Assembly: GCF_018613065.1 (NCBI RefSeq)
Contig: NZ_JAGGQW010000050.1
Span: forward strand, 124,001 to 188,000
Source: Bacillus sp. ISL-7
Lineage (GTDB): Bacteria > Bacillota > Bacilli > Bacillales_B > DSM-18226
DNA: 64,000 nt
Reading direction: 5' to 3'
Below the pieces are notes generated by a model. It did not search any database. It was not told the origin of the DNA and was given only the letters and a program-made list of their open reading frames with translations. Positions 23,872 to 34,170 of this stretch are shown here, piece after piece. The translations under genes and the position numbers were made by a program. Positions within the stretch are counted from its first letter, which is position 1. Each line of letters starts with the position of its first letter.

Positions 23872-25464
23872 TTAGCTGCCTTTTGGTAAAACGATTGTAA
23901 ATTGAGCTCCGCCTGAATCACTTGTAGAAATAAAAATCTCCCCATCCAGTTTTTTTAAGGCATTTTTAACAATGGCTAGTCCTAGTCCATGATTCTCTCC
24001 TTCTTTTGTCGTAAATCCTTGAATAAAAATCATCTCCTGCCATTCTTCAGGGATACCTTTACCGTTGTCTTCTATATCAAAAATGATATCGCTTCCAATA
24101 TCTGTGAAGGAAACTTTTACATAGGCGCCATTAGAATTAGCCCGAACAGCTGCCTCCATGGCATTATCTATTAAATTACCAAGTATGGATACAAATAATT
24201 TAGTATTTAATGTAGAGGGGATATCTTCCAGGTTGCTGTCTTTATCGATTTCAAGTTCTACTTTTAATTCCTTTGATCGATTTATTTTTCCAAGCAGACA
24301 AGCCGCAATAAAAGGATCTTTAACTGAAGAAGTTAAAAAAACCACAATATCTTGACGTTCTTTGACTTCTTCTGAAATAAGTTCCCTTGCTTCGTCATAC
24401 TGTTCAAGGGTAATCAATCCATAAATAGTGTTTAATCTATTTAAATATTCATGATTTTGCGCGCGGATATGGTCAGAAACGTTTTGTACTTTTGAAATCT
24501 CATCTATAATTTCCTCTATTTCGGAAACAGGCCGGATGGTTAATACGGCACCTCGTGTTCTTTGTTTCTCTATAATCGGTGATGCGTCAACCAAATTTAA
24601 TTGGTCACCAAAAATTACCTTTTGATTAATAATATTTTGTTGACTGCCCATTACGGATTCTATTAGAGCGTGTAGACGGCTATGCTTAATTCTCATCCCC
24701 TTCTCGATCTCATCGTGTTTCAACAACTCTCTTGCCCGTTTATTGATGGAAGTTACTTCACCGTCTATGTTGACTGCAACAGTGGCATCTCTAATTGATT
24801 CTAAGGTAGCTTCTTTTTCTTTAAACAAAAAGGATATTTCTTCTGGCTCAAGGTTAAAAATTAGTTTCTTTACCCTCTTTGATATAATAACTGCCCCTGA
24901 TATCCCAAATAACAAAATAAAAATAGAAAACTGAAGTAACTTAAGACGGTAGCTATGTACTTTTCCCTCTACTTCTGAGGTTAAGAAACCAACGGACGAT
25001 ACACCAATTATTTCTCCGTCCTTATTATAAATAGGGGTTTTTGCCTTAATCGCCTTTCCTGAAATTCCAGTTCCTTCATATATAATGGAGGCATTATTTT
25101 CAAATACCAGTTTGTTGCTTGAACCCATCGGCTTTCCTATATATTTTGTTATCTGGTGAGAGTACCGAATATTTTCTTTATTGCCAATTACTACATAGCC
25201 GGCTCCTGTGGATTTCCGTATTTCTTCTGCAATGGGCTGTATAGTTAAAGAAGGATTGGGTTCCTTAAATGCATCGATAATATGTTCCTTTTGAGACGTC
25301 ATCTTCGCTACTGCCATAGCCTGGTTACCCAATGAAGTTTTAATCATATCGTCAATCATCATGGAAAAAAGAGCACTTACAGAAACAATAGTAATTAAAA
25401 TAATAGTGGAAAAAAATACAACCATTTGTGTTAACAGTCGTGGTTTTTTTATTTTTTTGCCCAA
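23872..25464 (-). CDS. citS: Citrate/malate-type sensor histidine kinase CitS (DcuS/CitA family)
   Basis: 530 residues, start TTG 25464 eight bases after GAGGGG. Membrane helix about 13-38, extracytoplasmic PAS-like ligand domain to about 175, second membrane helix (FSIFILLFGISGAVII), cytoplasmic PAS, dimerisation segment RAQNHEYLNRLNTIYGL with the phospho-histidine, and ATPase motifs GNLIDNAMEAA, DIEDNGKGIP and GLGLAIVK. The product would sense extracellular citrate or a related tricarboxylate and phosphorylate CitT. Confidence 0.92.
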   Translation of the reverse strand: MGKKIKKPRLLTQMVVFFSTIILITIVSVSALFSMMIDDMIKTSLGNQAMAVAKMTSQKEHIIDAFKEPNPSLTIQPIAEEIRKSTGAGYVVIGNKENIRYSHQITKYIGKPMGSSNKLVFENNASIIYEGTGISGKAIKAKTPIYNKDGEIIGVSSVGFLTSEVEGKVHSYRLKLLQFSIFILLFGISGAVIISKRVKKLIFNLEPEEISFLFKEKEATLESIRDATVAVNIDGEVTSINKRARELLKHDEIEKGMRIKHSRLHALIESVMGSQQNIINQKVIFGDQLNLVDASPIIEKQRTRGAVLTIRPVSEIEEIIDEISKVQNVSDHIRAQNHEYLNRLNTIYGLITLEQYDEARELISEEVKERQDIVVFLTSSVKDPFIAACLLGKINRSKELKVELEIDKDSNLEDIPSTLNTKLFVSILGNLIDNAMEAAVRANSNGAYVKVSFTDIGSDIIFDIEDNGKGIPEEWQEMIFIQGFTTKEGENHGLGLAIVKNALKKLDGEIFISTSDSGGAQFTIVLPKGS

Positions 25465-25696
25465 CTGGTTTCCCCTCGCTAAATATCTCAGAAGATGTGA
25501 TTGTTCATATTATATATCAATAATAGCACTATTCTAATATTAGGTTCAATTCTATCAATTTTAATGTTTGTTATTATGTGAGTTCGCAGAAATTTTAGAT
25601 TTTTACGTGAAAAAAATAAAAAAAAAGATATTTATGGAAAAAATTAAAATTATTTGTTTTATATATTCCTTTGAATATCAACATGTTAATCTTTCT

Positions 25697-25712
25697 TAGA
25701 AAGCGCTATCAA
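25697..25712 (+). promoter_or_regulatory. cre-like catabolite control site before citM
   Basis: TAGAAAGCGCTATCAA matches the CcpA cre consensus WTGNAANCGNWNNCAW at all but one fixed position. It lies about 140 bp before citM in the 384-bp divergent citS-citM region. citM of B. subtilis is known to be CcpA-repressed. No CitT site could be assigned. Confidence 0.6.
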
Positions 25713-25848
25713 TTAGTGAACAGTGGGTACACTCTTCTAGTCTTGTTATTAATTTACTTTACTCTATGAAAAAATTTAAGTAAAAAATAATTTGTTATTT
25801 ACTAAGATTTGTTGAACCCACAATTAATAACAAAGGAGGATTTAACGT

Positions 25849-27150
25849 ATGCTATCTTTTTTGGGATTTTCTATGGTTGCAGTTTTTATGTATTTAATTA
25901 TGTCAAAACGGCTAACACCCCTTGTCTCCCTCGTGCTCATTCCCATCCTATTTGGTCTAATAGGGGGTTATGCGAATGATTTGGGTACGATGATGTTTGA
26001 GGGGGTAAAAGCTATTGCCCCTACCGCCATTATGATCTTTTTCGCCATTTTGTACTTTGGACTGATGATTGATACTGGTTTATTCGAACCCCTTATTGCC
26101 AAAATTTTAAAAATCGTCAAAGGTGATCCTTTAAAAATTGTTGTAGGTACAGCTGTCCTGTCGATGATGGTTGCTTTAGATGGTGATGGAACCACAACCT
26201 ATATGATTACGGTTTCTTCCCTGCTTCCGCTTTATAAACGTCTAAGAATGAATCCTCTAATTCTTGCAGGAGTAGCCATGTCCTCAATGGGAGTAATGAA
26301 TATGACTCCTTGGGGTGGAGCTTCTGCAATGGCGATGACTTCATTGAAACTTGACTCATCTGAGCTGTTTCTGCCTCTCATTCCTGTCATGGGCTTTGGG
26401 CTTTTATGGGTTCTGGTTATATCCTTTATTTTCGGAAAAATGGAACGGAGGAGACTTGGAGTTATAGATATTGATGCATTTCGAGAAGTGGCTAGTGCGG
26501 CTGAAATGGATGCAAAAATGGAGTTTAACTATCGCCGTCCAAAACTGGTATGGTTTAACTTTGCTTTAACCCTCATTCTCTTAGTTTTGTTAATTATGGA
26601 TGTTATTCCACTCATGATTTTATTTATGGTTGCATTTGCTATTGCTTTATTAGTTAATTATCCAAATATAAAAGAGCAACAAGAACGAATCTCTTCACAC
26701 GCAAGCAACGCAGTAGCGGTCGTCTCCATTGTTATTGCAGCTGGTATTTTTACAGGTATTATGTCAGGAACGAAAATGATTGATGCCATGGCTACTACTT
26801 TAGTGTCATTGATTCCTGAAGCATTGGGGCAGCATTTACCAGTAATCGTGGCTTTTTTAAGCGCTCCTTTTACTTTTTTCATGTCAAATAATGCCTTTTA
26901 TTTTGGGGTACTTCCGATTATTGCCCAAGCCGCCGAGTCTTATGGCATAAGCGCTGCTGAAATCGGCCGTGCCGCCATATTGGGACAGCCTGTCCACGTT
27001 CTAAGTCCTTTAGTAGCAGCCGCACATTTATTAATAGGTATGGCAGGAATTGAATTTAGTGATTTACAGAGATTCTTAATTAAATGGGCACTAGGAACCA
27101 CTACGGTGATGGTAATAGCCGCACTAATTTTAGGTGTTATTTCTTTATAA
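25849..27150 (+). CDS. citM: Metal-citrate symporter of the CitMHS family
   Basis: 433 residues, polytopic membrane protein with about 11-12 hydrophobic helices. Family segments include LPLYKRLRMNPLILAGVAMS, MNMTPWGGASAMAMTSL and LGQPVHVLSPLVAAAHLL. CitM takes up Mg-citrate and CitH takes up Ca-citrate; residues do not let me choose. ATG 25849 follows AAAGGAGG. Divergent from the citST genes, which supports citrate as substrate. Confidence 0.92.
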   Translation: MLSFLGFSMVAVFMYLIMSKRLTPLVSLVLIPILFGLIGGYANDLGTMMFEGVKAIAPTAIMIFFAILYFGLMIDTGLFEPLIAKILKIVKGDPLKIVVGTAVLSMMVALDGDGTTTYMITVSSLLPLYKRLRMNPLILAGVAMSSMGVMNMTPWGGASAMAMTSLKLDSSELFLPLIPVMGFGLLWVLVISFIFGKMERRRLGVIDIDAFREVASAAEMDAKMEFNYRRPKLVWFNFALTLILLVLLIMDVIPLMILFMVAFAIALLVNYPNIKEQQERISSHASNAVAVVSIVIAAGIFTGIMSGTKMIDAMATTLVSLIPEALGQHLPVIVAFLSAPFTFFMSNNAFYFGVLPIIAQAAESYGISAAEIGRAAILGQPVHVLSPLVAAAHLLIGMAGIEFSDLQRFLIKWALGTTTVMVIAALILGVISL

Positions 27151-27351
27151 AAAAGAATTACATTATTGTCGTTGTTACTAGAAAATAAGAGGATGCTTTG
27201 TATCGTGTACAAAATACGACGAAGTTATTAAATTAAAACTTTATCAAAGTAATAAGAGGTTATTTATTTTTGCTCGCTAGGATCGATGAGAACTGAATTA
27301 TACCCATAATATGGACACAGCTTAATAAAAGGGCCTATTCCGCTAACTGAT

Positions 27352-27386
27352 GACCTCGGTATTGCACCGTGGTCTTCTTATTTATT
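27352..27386 (+). terminator. Probable citM terminator
   Basis: GACCTCGGT pairs with ACCGTGGTC (one mismatch) and a T-rich tail follows (TTCTTATTTATT). About 200 bp after citM; the intervening DNA shows no gene. Confidence 0.6.
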
Positions 27387-27409
27387 AGACGTTTTCCCTA
27401 ATACAAATA

Positions 27410-27445
27410 AAAATCCCACCTTCTATACAGAAAGTGAGATTTTTT
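27410..27445. terminator. Terminator of the Wadjet operon (bidirectional)
   Basis: AAATCTCAC and GTGGGATTT-type arms with an interrupted stem, T-runs on both sides. It lies about 30 bp after the jetC stop. Confidence 0.7.
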
Positions 27446-27477
27446 CCCCTAATCCTCGATTCTATCATTGTGTTACC

Positions 27478-30400
27478 TTATTGAACGACTGCCTCTCCCT
27501 GGTAAATCCGAAAGGCTGGAACAATCGTGTCCGAAACAATTTCTTTTCCTTTTTCACGAATGAAGTCCAATTTATAATAGGAATCAAATCTTTGGCTGAT
27601 TTCTGTTTTCACCAGTTCGGGCGGAGTGACAACAATGAATTGGAACTTTAGTTTTTCGGCCACGGCGAAAATCGGGTCAAGGACGTGTGCCGATGCTGCT
27701 TGTCCGAACGGATTATCACAAACTAAAGGCACCCAGCTTTGATCGGTATCGCTTTTAACGGATAATAACATCATCATCATCACCATTCGGGCCGATAGCT
27801 TTTGTCCGCCGCTGCCATCGGATTTCGTCCTAGAACCTTGATTAATAGTCTGCCAGGTTGAATAATGCTCTCTTTGAGGTTTCCCGTACATAAAGGCATT
27901 ATCCGTTCGCATATTATAGACAAGCAGCTCAGGATAGCGATTTCGGAGTGATACAAATAAAATTTGCTCATCACTTATCAGTTGTTTTATTTCTTCGTCT
28001 AAGGCGCGATTATGATCATCAATCATATCAAATTGTTTAGTGATTTTGTTAATAGCAGCTACAAAATGCTGCTTTAGCAGTGGTTCGATATCTTCCGCCT
28101 TTTTAGGTAAAATATCTTCTTTGAGCTGGACGAGTGGAAAGGACCCTCGTTCATTTTTCAGCTTCATTTTCGCAACCATCGAACGAATCGCCTCAGCAAT
28201 GCTCATCACTTTCATGCTAGCACGGCTTGCCCAGAAGTTTTGAGCCTTTTCTGCCCTTTCTTTGTCGCGTTCTAATTGTTCCAACCCACTTTGTGAAAAA
28301 CGCTTCATGTTTTTAACGATGCTCTGGATATGTGTATAATGCCTTGTATCCATATGGTCTAGTGTGGTTAATATTTCATTTTTAAAGCGGATCTCCCAAT
28401 CTTTTCCTTCTATCGTGAGCTTTAAATTGCGCAGGGATTGATCGATTTTCGCATGCTTCTCTTGCCCCTCTTCCTGTATTGCTTGATGATCTTCACACCA
28501 GGATAAGATACATGCTTTGCCTTGAGTCTTAATTTTTTCTACATCCTCATTCGTAAATACTCCCGCTTCTTCCTTTAGGATTACGGATAAGGTTAATAAA
28601 TCTCCTTCATAGCCAGTAATATTATTTTCAGTTTCTTTTTTGCGTTTCTCAGCCTGCTTTACTTCCTCTTTCGTCAACTTTGTTTGGTCTTTAATTTCTA
28701 CTTCTTTTACCACTAAGTCAAGATCTGCCCATTCTTCAGGCTGTTTTTCATGCTTCTCGACTTTCTTTCCTGACTTTTCACGTTGTTCAGTTGCATGCTT
28801 TAAGGACGTTTCCGCGACGGTTACAGCAGTTCCTTGTTCACGTTCTTCTTTTTCCGCTGCCTTCGCTTCCTTCTGTGCGGTTTGCAGCATATTTTCTAAG
28901 ATACTGATAGGTTCATCTGGTTCTGGAACTTTATTCCAATCTTCATCATGAGCATTGAGTTTTTTCTCTAATTTCTTTTGCTGCTTTTGTTCGGTTTCTT
29001 TTTTTGCTTGAATAACGAGTAATTCTTTAGCCTGTTCTTCCTTTGATTTCTGGAGCTGTTTTAGCTCTCCAATACTTCCGTTTATCTTTTCTAATAAATG
29101 TGATGAAAGATGAGGGACCTCATCACATGGATCTGCTTTTTCATCAGTAGGAAAAACCGCTTCTTCTATAAAGAACCTGATCTCCTTTATAGTTTGTTCG
29201 GATGTCAGCTTCCATTCTAAATACGTTTGATTCCACTGGTTTTGCAGTTCAACTGTATTTTGGAGCTCTTTTCCTATTTCTTGCTGCTGAGAACCTAAGG
29301 CTTCCTTTTGTTTCTCTTTCTCTAATTTCACTCGTTTATTTTCTTGATGAAGAGTTTTTTCTTGATCAAAATCCTCTAATGTTTCCACATCTTTTGTAAG
29401 CTTTTCTATTTTACTTTTTGTATTCTCCAGCTGTTCTTTTAGCTGAAGTTGCAATTCTTTTTCTTTTTCTTCTTGTGCTTTGATTTCCTGTAAATTTTTT
29501 TTCTTAGAAAGAAGCGCGTTTTGTTCCTGATTGAGAGCTTTTTCGATATCAATAGAAAGATCGCTTGATAAAAATCGATCGATTTCCTTTAAAACACGAC
29601 GTAAGGAGGTTTCTGTTTTTTCAATTTCAAGGAGTGTATCTTTCTTTTCTTCTATTTGTTTAGCAATCTTTATTTTCCAGTTGGTGAATTGGTTTTTATC
29701 CGTTAATAGCTCTTGCTCGGTTCCGTTAATGATCACAAAGGAAGTTTGATGATATTCGCTGTTCATTTCCTCCCGCAAGAAAATTGGAACAGGACTTTTG
29801 AACATTCTTCCGGAAAGAACCTGCTGATTTATTTTTTGCCATTGCTGCCCGCTTACGACCAAACCGTATGGAAGGAGTGGATACTTCATAAGGTTTTTCG
29901 CTAGGTCCTCAGCACGTAAAGATTGGAGAAATTGGGTACCATAAAACACATCAATGCCAGTCTTCTCATCGATCCATTCCTTTAATTCTTTTACATCTTT
30001 ATTTGCTACCCAAAAGGGCTCATCGTTTAAGGAATGGTCGAGTTGTGTTTCCCATAGGTCTTTTTTAATTTGTTCAGCTTGTTGTCGATTATTGCTTAGT
30101 AATTCTTCTATTTGTATAGAATACTTCGATAAGAGCGAGTGAGTAAACGGCGCTGTGGCTTCATTTAATAAACCATGAAGTTTATCCAATAATTTTGCTT
30201 CTCTTTGCATTTGCTCTTCATTTGCTAGGTTTAATTCTTCACATTTTTCTTCTGCAAACTGAATCGATTGGACGAGGGTACCATGTGAATTCGCAAGTTG
30301 GTTTTGCCGTTCACTAGATTCTTTATCTTTTGCTTGCACTTCTAATAGTCTAGCCTTTTTGTCTTCAATTTGTTTAAAAAGACTTTCGATCAATCCCTTT

Positions 30401-31941
30401 AAGTCATAGCTTAAGCGGTCGCCAAATGCTTGGATTAGTGCCGCTTCCTTGGACTCAAAGGCATGCATCTGCGTGTAAAGAAAATCAATTTCAGTACTAA
30501 GCTGAGCAATCTTTTTTGTCTTTTGTTTATCCTGTTGCGACAGCTCCGTTCCTTTTTTCTTTAAGAACTTTTGATATCCCACATACTGCTTAATCGCTTC
30601 TTGTATGGATAAAAAGGACTGCTCCCATTGCTTTTTAGCTTCTTGTTTGATTTCTTCCATTCTTTGATTCACTTGCTCTAAGCCACTATTTTGTTCCAAT
30701 GTGGCTATCTGCTGGGAAAGAGAGCGAATGGTTTGTTCGTTTTCACTCCACTCTTTCAATAAAGCCTGAAATACTAACGCTTCTTTTCGCTCCTGTTTCT
30801 CTAGAACGATGGCTTGTAAGGAAGTATGCTTCTTCCTTTCTTCCACTAATTTCTTTTCCCAATCCATAACTTCTCTGTGAGCTTTTGCATACTCCAGGTT
30901 GTCTTTTTGATAGCGTAGTTCTGCTTGCCTTAGGATTAATTTCTCCATGTCTTTTTCTAAAGTAAGCTGCATTTCCTCTTCCGTTTGCTTCAAATGCTCT
31001 AAAGCACCCAGCAGTTGTCTTCCTGCCTGTATACTTGCTTGAACAATTTCTTTATGTTCTACACCTTTAGCTAGATGCTCTTCAAAAGGGACAATGTCTT
31101 CTAAAAACTCTTTATGGGCTTGCTCTCTTTTTAAGAGAACAGGCAGGTCCTTAGCGATACTTGCCTGACTCTTGAAAATCTCCACAAGATCATTCTTTTG
31201 ATGTTCCGTCCTGTGCAAGACTTGACTAACAGTTGGAACAATTCGTTTTTGGAACAGGGAATGATCATCCTCCGCTCCCTCAAAGTATTTCCCAACGCCG
31301 CCCTCATCCTTGTTAATATCTTTCATAATATCCCAGTCTTTACGGTTAATTCCGTATGTATCAAGGATGCGATAGTGCTTCTTCGTATCTCGGTAAACGT
31401 CATATCCATTCCATTTTAAATAGTCCTTTAAACTTTCGATTTCAGCAACCTCATCATTATCGTAGAGTGGAATATGCTCAAGTGCTGCCTCTTCTTTCCG
31501 TTCAAATTCTCTCGTATAAAAGGTAATAGTAGGGAGGATCTTTGCTTCCTGTTCCAATGTTTTACTTTCATTTCCACTTTCTTCACTCATCGAGATCCGT
31601 TGTTCGGCTGAGAACATTCCTCCCGTAATCAGATGCCGGCGGTCAGCTCCGTCCAATTCCCATTGAATAAGTACATGAAATGTATATGGAATAAATTGTT
31701 CTTTATTATTAAAGAAGAACTGTTGATAATAACGATTGTTTTGTTTCCCCCACGAAGTCCCAGGTTTGAGTATTTGGAAGATCGTTTGAAGGAACACACC
31801 TTTCCCACCCCCATTCATCATCGCAATGAGGCCATTGGTTGATGTCTCATCATTATGAAAATTAAAAGTGGTATCTTTATATTGCTTTTGCATGCCATCA
31901 TACTTCAGGTTAACAATTCTAATTCGATGAATCTTCGGCAT
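27478..31941 (-). CDS. jetC: Wadjet JetC, SMC/MukB-like ATPase
   Basis: SMC-type motor of the Wadjet plasmid-defence complex, 1487 residues from ATG 31941 (GAGGAGG, 6 bp spacing; the ATG at 31947 touches the site). Head motifs: Walker A MMNGGGKGVFLQ (about 41-52), signature SGGQKLSARM (about 1377) and Walker B PLVCDNPFGQA (about 1410). Between about 290 and 1230 lie long Glu/Lys/Gln-rich coiled coils around a hinge. Two oddities: GKG in place of the usual GKS/T, and Asn where SMC proteins carry the catalytic glutamate after the Walker B aspartate; I cannot tell whether this is normal for the subtype. The start overlaps jetB by 23 bp. Confidence 0.88.
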   Translation of the reverse strand: MPKIHRIRIVNLKYDGMQKQYKDTTFNFHNDETSTNGLIAMMNGGGKGVFLQTIFQILKPGTSWGKQNNRYYQQFFFNNKEQFIPYTFHVLIQWELDGADRRHLITGGMFSAEQRISMSEESGNESKTLEQEAKILPTITFYTREFERKEEAALEHIPLYDNDEVAEIESLKDYLKWNGYDVYRDTKKHYRILDTYGINRKDWDIMKDINKDEGGVGKYFEGAEDDHSLFQKRIVPTVSQVLHRTEHQKNDLVEIFKSQASIAKDLPVLLKREQAHKEFLEDIVPFEEHLAKGVEHKEIVQASIQAGRQLLGALEHLKQTEEEMQLTLEKDMEKLILRQAELRYQKDNLEYAKAHREVMDWEKKLVEERKKHTSLQAIVLEKQERKEALVFQALLKEWSENEQTIRSLSQQIATLEQNSGLEQVNQRMEEIKQEAKKQWEQSFLSIQEAIKQYVGYQKFLKKKGTELSQQDKQKTKKIAQLSTEIDFLYTQMHAFESKEAALIQAFGDRLSYDLKGLIESLFKQIEDKKARLLEVQAKDKESSERQNQLANSHGTLVQSIQFAEEKCEELNLANEEQMQREAKLLDKLHGLLNEATAPFTHSLLSKYSIQIEELLSNNRQQAEQIKKDLWETQLDHSLNDEPFWVANKDVKELKEWIDEKTGIDVFYGTQFLQSLRAEDLAKNLMKYPLLPYGLVVSGQQWQKINQQVLSGRMFKSPVPIFLREEMNSEYHQTSFVIINGTEQELLTDKNQFTNWKIKIAKQIEEKKDTLLEIEKTETSLRRVLKEIDRFLSSDLSIDIEKALNQEQNALLSKKKNLQEIKAQEEKEKELQLQLKEQLENTKSKIEKLTKDVETLEDFDQEKTLHQENKRVKLEKEKQKEALGSQQQEIGKELQNTVELQNQWNQTYLEWKLTSEQTIKEIRFFIEEAVFPTDEKADPCDEVPHLSSHLLEKINGSIGELKQLQKSKEEQAKELLVIQAKKETEQKQQKKLEKKLNAHDEDWNKVPEPDEPISILENMLQTAQKEAKAAEKEEREQGTAVTVAETSLKHATEQREKSGKKVEKHEKQPEEWADLDLVVKEVEIKDQTKLTKEEVKQAEKRKKETENNITGYEGDLLTLSVILKEEAGVFTNEDVEKIKTQGKACILSWCEDHQAIQEEGQEKHAKIDQSLRNLKLTIEGKDWEIRFKNEILTTLDHMDTRHYTHIQSIVKNMKRFSQSGLEQLERDKERAEKAQNFWASRASMKVMSIAEAIRSMVAKMKLKNERGSFPLVQLKEDILPKKAEDIEPLLKQHFVAAINKITKQFDMIDDHNRALDEEIKQLISDEQILFVSLRNRYPELLVYNMRTDNAFMYGKPQREHYSTWQTINQGSRTKSDGSGGQKLSARMVMMMMLLSVKSDTDQSWVPLVCDNPFGQAASAHVLDPIFAVAEKLKFQFIVVTPPELVKTEISQRFDSYYKLDFIREKGKEIVSDTIVPAFRIYQGEAVVQ

Positions 31942-32665
31942 GCTCATCCTCCTCTGATGTCATTAATTGCTTAAAAACTTCATAACGGTCATAATCGTGA
32001 TACAGGTATTCAATTCGCTCAAAAAGCTCTTGTTTTGGTATCACCTTAGCTATATCGTCCCGATCAAGAATGACGATCAGCCCCTCCGTCTCTAATAAAC
32101 GCATAGCTCCGGCAATTAAACCGATTCTTGTTCGTCTATTGCCTTTTTTTACTCCATAATCGTCCGTGTCAACCTCCATGTATTTCCAGGTGGTTACAAC
32201 TTCCTTCATATCAATTCGTTCCTCTTCCCCGAAGGTCGGTTTAGATTTAAGAATGCTATCCCATTGAATCATTAGGTCGTTGACTTGCCGTTCTAATGCG
32301 TAATAGCTAATCCCTTCCCGCTTCGTGCGAATTTTTGCAGCCTGGTTGCGATCGATGGCCGCTAAAAATGACATAATGACAACACTGATAAGATGAAAAT
32401 GTTTCTTATTTTCGACTTGTCGATGCTTTTCTTTCATATGGGTAAAATTAGTAGCAAAGACGGAGCCAGTAGGCTGGACAACTAATTGGATGCGTTTTGG
32501 CGATTCAATGATATATGTACCAGATTCGTCTGCTAATAAAAGAACCGTCTGTCTCACCTCCGGATCGAAATAAGTCTGGAAGTGTTCACTATTCTCGTCG
32601 ATTACTTTATCTTTTAATAGAGTAAAATAGACAGCAGATGCTCTTTTGATCGTTTCTGCATTCAT
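31919..32665 (-). CDS. jetB: Wadjet JetB, MukE-like KITE subunit
   Basis: 248 residues, winged-helix KITE-type partner that binds the kleisin JetA. The start is ATG 32665 behind GGAGGAGAAAGG; the frame to 32686 is not needed. Its ATGA overlaps the jetA stop by four bases, showing translational coupling. C-terminal part YGVKKGNRRTRIGLIAGAMR followed by a VILDRDDIAKVIP segment fits a winged helix. Assignment rests mainly on position between a kleisin-like and an SMC-like gene and on size. Confidence 0.8.
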   Translation of the reverse strand: MNAETIKRASAVYFTLLKDKVIDENSEHFQTYFDPEVRQTVLLLADESGTYIIESPKRIQLVVQPTGSVFATNFTHMKEKHRQVENKKHFHLISVVIMSFLAAIDRNQAAKIRTKREGISYYALERQVNDLMIQWDSILKSKPTFGEEERIDMKEVVTTWKYMEVDTDDYGVKKGNRRTRIGLIAGAMRLLETEGLIVILDRDDIAKVIPKQELFERIEYLYHDYDRYEVFKQLMTSEEDEHAEDSSN

Positions 32666-34170
32666 CCTTTCTCCTCCTGTACACATAGTTTAAAAGGGGT
32701 CATTTTCGTTTGATACCATAAGAAAGGCTCCGCTTTATGATCAAACTCAGTAAAGATTTTTGTGCCCTCAAAAGTTTGAAATTGAGGATATTCCTTCATT
32801 AGTTTATAAAGAAGAATTTCCCTCTCATCGCTTAATGTTTCTTCTTTTCGATGTAGCACTTGAACCTTCAGTGGCTTTTTATCGAACATCATCCACAAAT
32901 CAATCGTTTCAGATTCTTCAAACCATAAATCCTGTACTTCTAATGGCATCTCTGCTAAATCAGCTAACGAAAACTCTCCGTTTATTTGTAAGAATTGAAA
33001 AACATAACTCCATGCCTTAATAACAGATTCCCAGTTCGTCACTCGCAGACGCGTAATGCTTTCTTCTGCCTCCTCTTCAATTACGGCATCGGTTAGTTGT
33101 TTTTCATCGAATTCTTGCTCACCCCAAATCCAATCAAGAGGCAAAATAAATTCATTCTTCGGTGAAAATAAAGGAGAAAGCACCGTTTCGATTTCCGTAA
33201 AAGTTTGAATTCCATTCTTCATGAACCCATTTTCATAAATATGCTCTCGAAAGGAGACCAAACTGTTTTCCCAAAACAAGGAAGGGTTTTCCACTTTTAA
33301 TTTCATTTCATAGGAAATATTTTGAATAACCAGCTTAGCAAAACGATCGTGCAATTGCCTTGTATGGCCAATTTTTTCTTGGAGAAGAATCAATTCTTTC
33401 TGAATATAATCATCTTCTTCATTCCTTCGTTTTGTTTTATCGATCATACTAGTGATGGTACGGAAGTGGTTTTTTTCTTCTTCAAATTGCTTTTCAATTT
33501 CCACACGATTGTCAGCCCTTTGCCATTCCTCTTCCATCAATAAGATTTTGGGATTGTTGATCATTTCCTTTTGAAAGGAGAATTCCTTTGCCATTAAGCG
33601 GTTTACTCGTGAAATGAGGTGATCGAGGTTTCGAGTAGCTTTTCTAAAATTTCCATTTTTAATCAGCTGCATACTGTAGAGTTGTTCAATCGTTATCGAG
33701 AATTCCTCAGCCATTTCCCTGCTCATAAAAATCATTTCCTGAGCAACATCCGTGAGTTTATAAACAATGGATCCGCCCATCTCTAAATTCGTATATAATT
33801 CATCCATTGTGACATATCGGAAGACCTGAGTCTCCCAGGATTGTCTTATTTCATCGTAATATAAGGCTTCAAACGGTTTACTATACTCTTCTTTCCCCTG
33901 ATACAGGAGCCCGCTTGTTATCCGTTCAATTTGCCTATCGTCTGCCAAAAGCTTCATTTGCTTAATGGAATCTTCCACCATATACTTGATATCTGACTTG
34001 CGTCTATGATCATCATCATTTAATTCTCTATAAAAGATGGTCAGGAGCACTTGCATGAGAATGGTTTGGATATGAGGTTTAAGCTCACCCACTTCCATTC
34101 CCCTACCAAGCTCAAACAGTGGATTTAATCGTTGCATACGCTGGGCGAATCCTTCCCATGATTCGTTCAC
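32662..34170 (-). CDS. jetA: Wadjet JetA, MukF-like kleisin
   Basis: 502 residues. The N-terminal part (QRLNPLFELGRG ...) and the helical middle (NLDHLISRVNRLMAKEF) resemble JetA/MukF-type kleisins bridging the SMC heads. The start is reassigned to GTG 34170: it lies 8 bp after GGAGG and its GTGA overlaps the jetD stop by four bases, whereas the ATGs at 34185 and 34176 are too close to the site. Coupled to jetB by an ATGA overlap. Confidence 0.82.
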   Translation of the reverse strand: MNESWEGFAQRMQRLNPLFELGRGMEVGELKPHIQTILMQVLLTIFYRELNDDDHRRKSDIKYMVEDSIKQMKLLADDRQIERITSGLLYQGKEEYSKPFEALYYDEIRQSWETQVFRYVTMDELYTNLEMGGSIVYKLTDVAQEMIFMSREMAEEFSITIEQLYSMQLIKNGNFRKATRNLDHLISRVNRLMAKEFSFQKEMINNPKILLMEEEWQRADNRVEIEKQFEEEKNHFRTITSMIDKTKRRNEEDDYIQKELILLQEKIGHTRQLHDRFAKLVIQNISYEMKLKVENPSLFWENSLVSFREHIYENGFMKNGIQTFTEIETVLSPLFSPKNEFILPLDWIWGEQEFDEKQLTDAVIEEEAEESITRLRVTNWESVIKAWSYVFQFLQINGEFSLADLAEMPLEVQDLWFEESETIDLWMMFDKKPLKVQVLHRKEETLSDEREILLYKLMKEYPQFQTFEGTKIFTEFDHKAEPFLWYQTKMTPFKLCVQEEKG

